64,000 nt of DNA from Rhodobacter sp. 24-YEA-8 (GTDB lineage Bacteria > Pseudomonadota > Alphaproteobacteria > Rhodobacterales > Rhodobacteraceae), in the NCBI RefSeq assembly GCF_900105075.1, contig NZ_FNSK01000001.1, positions 1,935,001 through 1,999,000 on the forward strand, read 5' to 3'. Made by a program: the position numbers and the translations under genes. The notes beneath the pieces are model-generated. The model worked only from the letters and a program-made list of their open reading frames with translations. It ran no database searches and was not told where the DNA came from. Shown here piece by piece: positions 42,377 to 49,509 of the stretch; positions within the stretch are counted from its first letter, which is position 1; the number at the start of each line of letters is the position of its first letter.

Positions 42377-42578
42377 CGGTGCCGATCATCACATCCGAGG
42401 CCTTGATCACCGCCGAGGCCTTTGCGCCCACGGTCAGACCCAGCTCTTTCACCGCCTCATTGGTGATCGCAGCCGTAACAATCGAGCCGCCAAGATCAAG
42501 GCGGACATGGCTCGTCACCGCGCCGGTGACAATCTCGATCACCGTTCCCGGCAGGACATTTCGGGCGCTCAGTCGCAT
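42369..42578 (-). CDS. molbindin (Mop, TOBE domain protein)
   Basis: A 69-residue molybdate/tungstate-binding protein made of one TOBE domain. The sequence reads SARNVLPGTVIEIVTGAV, then GGSIVTAAITNEAVKELGL and VGAKASAVIKASDVMIG, which matches molbindins along its whole length. Molbindins store oxyanions in the cytoplasm. It is the first gene of the operon with TrmO-like and FecBCD-like genes and lies directly behind a ModE-like site. Confidence 0.93.
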   Translation of the reverse strand: MRLSARNVLPGTVIEIVTGAVTSHVRLDLGGSIVTAAITNEAVKELGLTVGAKASAVIKASDVMIGTDD

Positions 42579-42615
42579 CTCGGTCTCTCCCCCTGATGGC
42601 GGCCATATGGCCGCG

Positions 42616-42639
42616 CCTTATGTATGGTGCAATACAACG
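42616..42639 (-). promoter_or_regulatory. ModE-like Mo-box upstream of molbindin operon
   Basis: On the minus strand the sequence is CGT-TGTAT-TGCACCA-TACAT-AAGG. It is one base off TATAT-N7-TAYAT and very close to the E. coli modA operator. Next to it, GCGGCCATATGGCCGC (42599-42614) is a perfect 16-base palindrome between the site and the molbindin start. Confidence 0.75.
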
Positions 42640-42761
42640 GAGGGCGCGGCAAGCCCCGGCGCCCCGACCAGTTTGCCAGCCTGGTGCAAAGCTGCGCGGA
42701 AAATATGCGTTTTGCCCGGGGCCGCGCTCTGCCAGGATGGGCAGAGCAACCGGAGAACCGC

Positions 42762-43502
42762 ATGCGGATCGCCCTTCTCAGCGATATTCATGGCAATCGC
42801 GAAGCGCTGGAGGCTGTGCTTGCCGATGCTGAGGCGCGGGATATCGGGCGCTGTGTGATCCTTGGCGATATAGTCGGATATGGCCCGGATCCGGCCTGGT
42901 GCGTGAAGCGGGTCCAGAAGCTTGAGGCCGCCGGCGCTCTGGTGATCCGGGGCAATCATGATGCCGCCATCGCAGGATCGGCGCGCGATATGAACGCCAC
43001 GGCGCGGGCATCCATCGACTGGACGCGGCCACGGCTTTCCGCCGCTCAGACCGGCTGGCTTGCCGCGCTGCCGCTGACGATCCGCGAGGAGGACCGGCTT
43101 TACACCCATGCCTCGGCCCATAGCCCAAGCGACTGGATCTATGTCACCTCGGAACGCGATGCGATGGCAAGCTTTCGCAGCACTGACGCCTGCGTGATCT
43201 TTTGTGGTCACGTTCATGTGCCGGCGCTGTACAGCAGTGACATCCATGACCGGATCCAGGCCCATGCAGAGAAACCCCGGATCCCGGTGCCGCTTTTGTC
43301 GTCGCGGCGCTGGCTGGTGGTGGCAGGCTCGGTCGGGCAGCCCCGTGATGGCAGCCCCCAGGCCGGCTGGGCCATCTTTGACACCACAACCCGCGAGCTC
43401 AGCTTTCGCCGCACGCCCTATGATACCGCCGTCACCGCCGGAAAGATCCTGGCTGCCGGCCTGCCCGAAGAGCTTGCCCTGCGCCTGAGGAGCGGCGAAT
43501 GA
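42762..43502 (+). CDS. metallophosphoesterase (YfcE/MJ0936-like)
   Basis: A 246-residue calcineurin-like phosphoesterase. Metal-binding motifs in order are LLSDIHGN, LGDIVGYGPDP, IRGNHD and CGHVHVPALY. Members cleave phosphodiesters or phosphoproteins. The stop overlaps the next gene by ATGA; that next gene is a protein kinase, so this may be its phosphatase partner. Confidence 0.88.
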   Translation: MRIALLSDIHGNREALEAVLADAEARDIGRCVILGDIVGYGPDPAWCVKRVQKLEAAGALVIRGNHDAAIAGSARDMNATARASIDWTRPRLSAAQTGWLAALPLTIREEDRLYTHASAHSPSDWIYVTSERDAMASFRSTDACVIFCGHVHVPALYSSDIHDRIQAHAEKPRIPVPLLSSRRWLVVAGSVGQPRDGSPQAGWAIFDTTTRELSFRRTPYDTAVTAGKILAAGLPEELALRLRSGE

Positions 43503-44908
43503 GCCGCAGCCAGAAACGCCCGGTCGAGGGGCTTCAGATCGACGGATTCACCCTTGGCCCGCTTTTGCATCGCGGCGGCTTTGCCACGATCTGGGAGGTC
43601 ACCCATCCGAACCATCCCGGGCCAATGGTGATGAAAGTGCCGACCATTCTCGACGGTGATGACGGGCCGACGATTGTGGGGTTCGAGATCGAACAGATGA
43701 TCCTGCCACGCCTTTCGGGTCCGCATGTGCCACAGCTGATCGCGGCGGGCGATTTCGCGGTCATGCCCTATCTGGTGACGGCAAAACTGCCGGGCGCCTC
43801 GTTCCAGGAGCTGTTTGACCGCGCGCCGCTGCCGCCCGATCAGCTTGTCGCGCTGGCCATCGAGATCGCGTCGGCGCTGCATGAGGTGCATCGCCAGCGG
43901 GTGATCCATCTGGACCTCAAGCCCGGCAATCTGATGCGCGACGAGGCCGGGCGGCTGGTGCTGATCGATTATGGCCTCGCGCGCCATCTTGATCTGCCGG
44001 ATCTGCTGGGCGAGGAATTTGCCATTCCGATGGGCACCTTCCCCTATATCGCGCCCGAACAGTATCTGCATCACCGCGATGATCCGCGATCGGATATTTT
44101 CGCTTTCGGTGCCATGCTTTACGAGCTTGCAACCGGAAGGCTGCCCTTTGGCCAGACCACCACGCTGCGCGCCGTACGCCGCCGGCTCTGGCGAGATCCG
44201 CTGCCGCCACGCGCCCTGAACCCCGAGCTGCCGCCCTGGCTGCAGGAGATCATCCTGCGCGCGCTGGAGGTCGAGCCGGAAGAGCGCTTTCAGTCGGCGG
44301 CGCAGATGGCCTTTGACCTTGGCCATCCCGATCAGGTGCAGCTGACCGCGCGCGCGACAAAGCTGAGCCGCGACGGGATCTGGCCGGTCCTGCGGCGACG
44401 CTGGCGCGCGCGACGGATCCGGGGCTACCTGCCTGCCCCGACCGCCGAAGACACCGCCCGCGCCCAGGTGGTTATGGCCGCCGTCGACCTCTCGCCCGAG
44501 ATGGAGGCTTTGTCACAGGAGATCCTCAGCGCCACGCGCGAGATCCTGCATTTCCGCCCCGAGGCGCGGCTCGCCTGTGTCAATGTGCTGCGCAGCGCGC
44601 GGATCCAGCTGGATCAGGGCACCGATGAGGCGGGCAACAATCTGCATGTCGCCCGCCTTGTCGCACTGAAAGCCTGGGGCGAGGCGCTTGGCCTGCCCGA
44701 AGGCCGCGTGACTTATACCGTGCTCGAGGCCCCCGACCCCGGCAATGCGCTGACCGAACACGCGACCCGTATCCTTGCCGGTCATATCGTGATGGGCGCG
44801 CGGGCAAGTTCGGCGCTCCGGCGCTATCTTGGCTCGGTCTCGGCCCAGGTGGTGGCCGAAGCGCCCTGCACCGTGACCATCGTGCGTCTGCCCGCCCCCG
44901 GAGGCTGA
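43499..44908 (+). CDS. Hanks-type Ser/Thr kinase fused to UspA domain
   Basis: A 469-residue fusion. Residues 15-270 are a eukaryote-like kinase: Gly loop LLHRGGFATIWEV, Lys in MVMKVPT, catalytic loop HLDLKPGNLM, metal-binding DYGLARH in place of DFG, and APEQY for APE. Residues 320-469 are a universal-stress (UspA) domain ending GARASSALRRYLGSVSAQVV, the nucleotide-binding pattern of the family. There is no transmembrane helix. Fusion of a kinase with UspA suggests nucleotide- or stress-gated phosphorylation. It is coupled to the upstream phosphoesterase. Confidence 0.9.
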   Translation: MSRSQKRPVEGLQIDGFTLGPLLHRGGFATIWEVTHPNHPGPMVMKVPTILDGDDGPTIVGFEIEQMILPRLSGPHVPQLIAAGDFAVMPYLVTAKLPGASFQELFDRAPLPPDQLVALAIEIASALHEVHRQRVIHLDLKPGNLMRDEAGRLVLIDYGLARHLDLPDLLGEEFAIPMGTFPYIAPEQYLHHRDDPRSDIFAFGAMLYELATGRLPFGQTTTLRAVRRRLWRDPLPPRALNPELPPWLQEIILRALEVEPEERFQSAAQMAFDLGHPDQVQLTARATKLSRDGIWPVLRRRWRARRIRGYLPAPTAEDTARAQVVMAAVDLSPEMEALSQEILSATREILHFRPEARLACVNVLRSARIQLDQGTDEAGNNLHVARLVALKAWGEALGLPEGRVTYTVLEAPDPGNALTEHATRILAGHIVMGARASSALRRYLGSVSAQVVAEAPCTVTIVRLPAPGG

Positions 44909-44991
44909 GACCTCTGCGCTGAGAGCTGGGCCTTTTCGTGCCCGCCAAATCAGGCTAGCCATGGTCGGAACAATTTTCCCGGGGAAATCCG

Positions 44992-45783
44992 ATGCCGCGC
45001 TCCTATTCTTTCAGCCACGCAATCAGCCGAAAACCGGCGCAGTCGATCATCCGGGGGCTGCGCGCCGTGGATACCGGCAACCCGGACCTTGCCCTGATGG
45101 AAGCGCATCACACCGCCTATATCGCAGCTTTACGCTCCACCGGGGCCGAGGTGACGGTGCTGGACGCGCTCGACGCCTATCCGGACAGCGTTTTTGTCGA
45201 AGACACCGCACTCTGCCTGCCTGAAGGGGCAGTGATCATGCGGCCCGGCGCGCCCTCGCGCCTCGGCGAAGCGGCCGAGATGGAGCCGCATCTGCGCGCA
45301 CTTTACAGCGAGATCCGCCGCATCGAGGGCGAAGACAGCTTCATCGAGGGCGGCGACATCCTGATGGGCGAGACCGAGATCCTTGTCGGCCGCTCGGCGC
45401 GGACCAATGAAGCCGGGATCGCGGAGCTTGCGCGTCTGGTCGCCGATTGGGGCCAGGTGGTGCGCGAGGTCCATACCCCCCCGGGCGTGCTGCATTTCAA
45501 GACCGACTGCTCGCTGATGGATGCGGAAACCGTGCTCGCGACTGATCGGCTGGCGGCGTCGGGCTGTTTCACCGGCTATAAGGTGATCGCGGTTGCCGAA
45601 GGGGAAGAGGCCTCGGCCAATGCGATCCGCTTCAACGGGATCGTGCTCTTCCCCGCCGGCTTCCCGAAGACCCGCGACCGGCTGGTGGCGGCGGGCTACG
45701 AGGTGGTCGAGATCGGCAATTCGGAATGCCAGAAAATCGATGGCGGCATGTCCTGCCTGTCGTTGCGCTTCACGCCGCGCTGA
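44992..45783 (+). CDS. dimethylargininase-like amidinohydrolase (DDAH)
   Basis: A 263-residue enzyme of the guanidino-group-modifying superfamily. Motifs are RGLRAVDTGNPDLALMEAHH, FVEDTALCLPEGAVI, the catalytic His in VLHFKTDCSLM and the nucleophile Cys in GGMSCLSLRF. DDAH hydrolyses methylated arginine to citrulline and amine; arginine deiminase-like activity is the alternative. The gene is followed after a few bases by the DxD protein and probably co-transcribed with it. Confidence 0.87.
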   Translation: MPRSYSFSHAISRKPAQSIIRGLRAVDTGNPDLALMEAHHTAYIAALRSTGAEVTVLDALDAYPDSVFVEDTALCLPEGAVIMRPGAPSRLGEAAEMEPHLRALYSEIRRIEGEDSFIEGGDILMGETEILVGRSARTNEAGIAELARLVADWGQVVREVHTPPGVLHFKTDCSLMDAETVLATDRLAASGCFTGYKVIAVAEGEEASANAIRFNGIVLFPAGFPKTRDRLVAAGYEVVEIGNSECQKIDGGMSCLSLRFTPR

Positions 45784-45788
45784 GCGGG

Positions 45789-46787
45789 GTGGCTCCGGTG
45801 CCCCCTGCCCGCCCGTTCAACATCGCCGCCGTGGTGCAACGCGGCCGCCTTGGCTATGAGGCGCTGTTGCTCGCGGCCTCGCTGCGCGCGACGGATCCCG
45901 GTTTTCAGGGGCGGCTCCTGCTGGCCGAGCCGCAGCCGGGCCCTCTCTGGCCCGAAGATCCGCGCCTGCCGAAAGGCGCGCTTCGCGACCGGCTGGAAGA
46001 GCTGGGCGCCGAGTTCGTGCCCTTTGACAGCAAAGTCTTCGGCGCCGCCTATGCGATCGGCAACAAGATCGAGATGCTGACCGCCCTTCCCGATGAGCCT
46101 TTTCTGTTTCTCGACACCGATACGCTAGTGACGGGGCCGCTGTCGACGCTGGCACCGGATTTCTCGCGCCCCTCGGCGTCAATGAAACGCGAGGACACCT
46201 GGCCGGTGATCGAACTTTACGGCCCTGGCTATGCCGAGACCTGGGCCGCGCTTTATGACCGGTTCGGGCTGGATTTCGCGGGTTCTCTGGATCTGTACTG
46301 GCCCGATGAACACTGGCAGCGCTACATGTATTTCAACGCGGGCTGGTTCCTGCATGAAAGCCCGCAGGACTTTGGCCGCCGGTTTCTGGATTACGCGGAG
46401 ACCATCCACAAGGACCGCCCGGCGGCGCTGGTCTGTCAGGAGCTCTGGCCCTGGCTGGATCAGATCGCGCTGCCGCTGGTGATCGCTTCTTTCGGCGGCG
46501 GCAGGCCAGAGGCTGACCTGGCCGGGCTCGATGGCGATCTGACGCTGCATTACCGCACGCTGCCGCTGCTTTATGCCACCGGGTCTGATCGGGCGGTTGA
46601 GGTGCTGGAGACCGTCGCGAAAGAGAAAGAAAACCGCCGCCTGCTGCGCGACTGGGAACAGGCAAAACAGATGGTCTATCAGAACCGGGGCCGCAAGGCG
46701 CGGGCGCTGTTTGACCAGAGTGATCTGCCGCGCCGCGAGAAGGTGATCCGCAACACGCTCAGACGCGAAGGGCTCTGGCTGCGCTGA
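45789..46787 (+). CDS. glycosyltransferase-like protein with DxD motif
   Basis: A protein of about 332 residues without signal peptide. FNIAAVVQRGRLGYEALLLA begins an alpha/beta fold, and PFLFLDTDTLVTG contains a DxD metal motif typical of GT-A sugar transferases. The rest, FNAGWFLHESPQDFGRRFLD and CQELWPWLDQIALPLVIASF, is consistent with that fold. The acceptor is unknown. GTG at 45789 or 45798 fits better than the ATG inside the upstream gene. A basic C-terminus (REKVIRNTLRREGLWLR) may bind membrane or nucleic acid. Confidence 0.6.
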   Translation: MAPVPPARPFNIAAVVQRGRLGYEALLLAASLRATDPGFQGRLLLAEPQPGPLWPEDPRLPKGALRDRLEELGAEFVPFDSKVFGAAYAIGNKIEMLTALPDEPFLFLDTDTLVTGPLSTLAPDFSRPSASMKREDTWPVIELYGPGYAETWAALYDRFGLDFAGSLDLYWPDEHWQRYMYFNAGWFLHESPQDFGRRFLDYAETIHKDRPAALVCQELWPWLDQIALPLVIASFGGGRPEADLAGLDGDLTLHYRTLPLLYATGSDRAVEVLETVAKEKENRRLLRDWEQAKQMVYQNRGRKARALFDQSDLPRREKVIRNTLRREGLWLR

Positions 46788-47087
46788 GACGGCTGCGCCG
46801 AGATGCGGCCAGGCCGGTTTCCGCGTGCAGCTTGCGCCAAAACCGGCATGATTTCGCGCATTCCTTGTCCACCATTTCGCCTGACCGGCGGCCCTTCCCC
46901 GCCGAAATCTATCAGAACTCCTTTAAAATCATAAAGATAGAAAAGAAGACTTCCGGTTCCCTGCTCTGATCCGCCTCTGCGGCACGGGAACCGGGATGCT
47001 GGCCACCGTGTTTTCCCTGCATCTGGAACCGTGCCGCGTAAGATCCCGGACTTTCCCGGACGTGGCCGCAGAACAGGAGTATTTCGC
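46788..47087. other. intergenic leader of secreted protein
   Basis: No gene is visible. GGAAC at 46987-46991 is followed 15 bases later by CGTG, a weak EcfG-promoter resemblance lacking the CGTT element. CCGGTTT (46813-46819) and AAACCGG (46839-46845) make a small inverted repeat. Confidence 0.3.
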
Positions 47088-47609
47088 ATGACGTTTACTG
47101 TGACCCGGATGAAAACCACCATCGCCGGAACCATGGCCGCCGCCCTGACAATGACCACGCTGGCGCTGCCGGCCTTTGCCGTTGATCGCGCGGATGCTGT
47201 GAAAAGCATCGAGGTGACCGCAGATATGGGCTCGGTTCAGAATACCGCCGCAGCCACATATTGGGCAACGCTCGACAAGGATCTCGAAACCGCGATCCTG
47301 ACCAAAGTGACCGACCGGATGGGCGATGAGGGCGCCGCGATCACCGTCGATATTGACGAGGTTTCGCTGGCCAGCGGCTTCGCGGAAACGCTTGGCCTGG
47401 CGGATTCGAAGCTTTCGGGCCTCGTCAAGGTGTCCGACCCGACCCAGCCGGGGCGCGGCGATTCCTATACGCTGACGGTTGACATGAATTCGACACTGCC
47501 TGCGCTTGGCGCCGGGTTCGATATCGCCTCACCCGAAGTCGATACCGCCGCCGTCTATGCCGCGATGCTTGATACATTTGCGACCCAGGTGGTGACCAAC
47601 CTGAAGTAA
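47088..47609 (+). CDS. secreted hypothetical protein
   Basis: A 173-residue protein with signal peptide (MKTTIAGTMAAALTMTTLAL followed by PAFA), then a mainly acidic, low-cysteine domain (AVKSIEVTADMGSVQNTAAA; FAETLGLADSKLSGLVKVSD). It ends in a strong hairpin. I do not recognise the domain. AGGAG eight bases before the ATG supports this start over the upstream in-frame one. Confidence 0.72.
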   Translation: MTFTVTRMKTTIAGTMAAALTMTTLALPAFAVDRADAVKSIEVTADMGSVQNTAAATYWATLDKDLETAILTKVTDRMGDEGAAITVDIDEVSLASGFAETLGLADSKLSGLVKVSDPTQPGRGDSYTLTVDMNSTLPALGAGFDIASPEVDTAAVYAAMLDTFATQVVTNLK

Positions 47610-47613
47610 CGCA

Positions 47614-47643
47614 AAAAGGCGCGGGAGCAATCCCGCGCCTTTT
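47614..47643. terminator. bidirectional terminator between secreted protein and phyR
   Basis: AAAAGGCGCGGGA (47614-47626) pairs perfectly over 13 bases with TCCCGCGCCTTTT (47631-47643) around GCAA. It serves the plus-strand gene and, from the other side with its AAAA/TTTT symmetry, phyR on the minus strand. Confidence 0.93.
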
Positions 47644-47666
47644 CAACCTTTGATGCCCTGCCCTTG

Positions 47667-48578
47667 TCAGCTGTTCAGGGTCTCGGTCGAAGAAAAGAAC
47701 ATCGCCTGGCTCACCGCCGAGCGCACCTGCTCCTCGGTATAGGGTTTGTTGATCAGGAAGGTCGGCTCCGGCCGCTCGCCCGTCAGCAGGCGTTCGGGGA
47801 AGGCAGTGATGAAGATCACCGGGATCGATCCGAGATCGGCCAGGATATCATTGACCGCATCAATGCCCGAGGAATTATCCGCGAGCTGAATATCGGCAAG
47901 GATCAGATCCGGCACCTTTTGGGCGGCAAGCGCCACCGCCTCGCCGCGGGTCCTCGCAACGCCGGTTACCGCATGTCCCATCGCCTCGACGATGGCGGTG
48001 ATATCCATCGCGATGATCGCCTCATCCTCGATCACCATGACCTTACCGAGGATCGAACTGGCCATTTCGGCAAAGGCGCGCTCAACCAGCGCTGTGGCGC
48101 TGGCGGTGTCAACGCCAAGGATCGCCGCAACCTCGGCCGGACTGAAGCCCTCGATGGTCTGCAGCAACAGCGCCTCGCGCGAATTCGGGGTCAGCCGCGC
48201 CATATGCTGCTGCGCCGCAACCGCCAGACGATCTTCTGCGGCAGTTACCGGAGAATCGGCTTTTTGCCAGACCTCATGAAAGCAGGCGAAAAGCCCGACC
48301 TTCACCGAAACCGCCCTCAGCACCGGGGACGGATCCGCCAGAACCGCCTCGATTGCGGCAATGGCATAGGCATCGCCGCTGGCCTGGTTGCCGGTCAATG
48401 CGCGCGCATAGCGCCGCAGATAGGGCAAATCCTGCGCAACTGCGCGGGAAAGATCTTCGCCAGACGTCACCTGGCCGGCCATTTGCCCCCCGGCAGACAT
48501 CGCAGCCGAAGCATCACCTGCCGCTGCCCCCGTCGTGGCTCCCGTAGGAGCCCGGGCCGGAGCCCTGGAATCGGCCAT
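47667..48578 (-). CDS. phyR: general stress response anti-anti-sigma regulator PhyR
   Basis: A 303-residue PhyR. Residues 40-180 resemble an ECF sigma factor (LSRAVAQDLPYLRRYARALTG; LTPNSREALLLQTIEGFSPA); residues 185-303 are a receiver with VMVIEDEAIIAMDITAIVEA, phospho-acceptor Asp in DLILADIQLADNSSG and Lys in LINKPYTEEQV. On phosphorylation it binds NepR and frees EcfG. The N-terminal 35 residues are an Ala/Gly-rich extension. It faces nepR-ecfG across the palindromic EcfG promoter, with TSS-to-start leader of about 30 bases and GGAG ahead of the ATG. Confidence 0.95.
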   Translation of the reverse strand: MADSRAPARAPTGATTGAAAGDASAAMSAGGQMAGQVTSGEDLSRAVAQDLPYLRRYARALTGNQASGDAYAIAAIEAVLADPSPVLRAVSVKVGLFACFHEVWQKADSPVTAAEDRLAVAAQQHMARLTPNSREALLLQTIEGFSPAEVAAILGVDTASATALVERAFAEMASSILGKVMVIEDEAIIAMDITAIVEAMGHAVTGVARTRGEAVALAAQKVPDLILADIQLADNSSGIDAVNDILADLGSIPVIFITAFPERLLTGERPEPTFLINKPYTEEQVRSAVSQAMFFSSTETLNS

Positions 48579-48606
48579 AAAAAAATCTCCGTTCTGCGTA
48601 CTTCTT

Positions 48607-48643
48607 ACGGAACCAAACGCGATGAAGCGGCGTTTGGTTCCGT
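48607..48643. promoter_or_regulatory. palindromic bidirectional EcfG promoter
   Basis: ACGGAACCAAACGC (48607-48620) is repeated in inverse as GCGTTTGGTTCCGT (48630-48643), 14 perfect bases each with a 9-base centre. On both strands this reads GGAAC-N17-CGTT, the alphaproteobacterial EcfG consensus. One element therefore fires phyR leftwards and nepR-ecfG rightwards. On the plus strand the expected start of transcription is only about 8 bases before the nepR ATG. Confidence 0.93.
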
Positions 48644-48649
48644 AGAGCA

Positions 48650-48847
48650 ATGGCAGGACCACGAAAAAAAATGCTACCAGGCAAACCCGCAGTCGCGACA
48701 GATCGCTCAGCGATCCGCACTCAGATCGATGAAAATCTGAGGCGGGTCTATGATGAGGTCCTGACTGAAGCAGTGCCTGACCGCTTTCTGCAGCTGCTCG
48801 CCCAGCTGAATTCTGGCCCGCCTGCCAATACCGATACCGATAAATGA
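48650..48847 (+). CDS. nepR: anti-sigma factor NepR
   Basis: A 65-residue protein with the NepR signature IDENLRRVYDEVLTEAVPDRFLQLLAQL in two helices (residues 26-53), which clamps EcfG in unstressed cells and is titrated by phosphorylated PhyR. The N-terminal basic stretch is variable in the family. A later in-frame ATG at 48671 could be used if the 8-base leader is too short. The stop overlaps ecfG by ATGA. Confidence 0.93.
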   Translation: MAGPRKKMLPGKPAVATDRSAIRTQIDENLRRVYDEVLTEAVPDRFLQLLAQLNSGPPANTDTDK

Positions 48848-49509
48848 CCCCGCCAAATGACCCCGCTTCCGGCCGGACTGCCGGGTCCGGAGCCACGCAG
48901 GACAAGGTGGTAAAAGACAGGACCGCGAAAGATCAGTCTCCTCCTGCTCAGGCCGTATCTGATCCGCGCGAGCAGCTCGCAGCTCTCCTGCCCAATCTGC
49001 GGGCATTCGCGATCAGCCTGTCGCGGAATGTAGTTCTCGCCGATGATATTGTGCAGGAGACCATCCTGAAAGCCTGGTCGAATATGGACAAATTCGACCC
49101 TGCAACCAATCTGGAAGCCTGGCTCTTCACCATTCTGCGCAATACCTATTATTCGTTCCTGCGCAAAACGCGCCGCGAGGTGCAGGACAGCGACGGCGTC
49201 TTCGCCGGCAGCCTCTCTGAAGCCCCGGCCCATGACAGTCGTCTCGCCTATGGCGATTTCCAGCGCGCCTTTGATCAGCTGTCGCCGGAGCATCGCGAGG
49301 TTCTGATCCTGATCGGTGCCTCCGGCTATTCAGTGGAAGAAGCGGCGCAGATGATGGGCGTGGCACCGGGAACCGTCAAAAGCCGCGCCAGCCGCGCACG
49401 CAAGCGCCTGTCCGAACTGATGGGCCTTGCCGAGGGCGAGGATCTGTTTTCTGGCTTCAGCAGCGTCACCGCTGCCGTGATCAGCCGGCCGACCACCCCG
49501 GCGACATGA
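48844..49509 (+). CDS. ecfG: general stress ECF sigma factor EcfG
   Basis: A 221-residue group-15 ECF sigma factor. An N-terminal charged extension (residues 1-42) precedes region 2 (LRAFAISLSRNVVLADDIVQ with ETILKAWSNMDKFDP, LEAWLFTILRNTYYSFLRK) and region 4 (LSPEHREVLILIGASGYSVE, VAPGTVKSRASRARKRLSEL). It directs RNA polymerase to GGAAC-N16/17-CGTT promoters, including its own. The Ala/Thr-rich tail after region 4 is unusual. The stop overlaps the kinase by four bases. Confidence 0.93.
   Translation: MTPPNDPASGRTAGSGATQDKVVKDRTAKDQSPPAQAVSDPREQLAALLPNLRAFAISLSRNVVLADDIVQETILKAWSNMDKFDPATNLEAWLFTILRNTYYSFLRKTRREVQDSDGVFAGSLSEAPAHDSRLAYGDFQRAFDQLSPEHREVLILIGASGYSVEEAAQMMGVAPGTVKSRASRARKRLSELMGLAEGEDLFSGFSSVTAAVISRPTTPAT

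Noticed and set aside
46987..47010. EcfG-like promoter before the secreted protein
   Set aside because: GGAAC is present but the -10 is CGTG or TGTT instead of CGTT at the right spacing.
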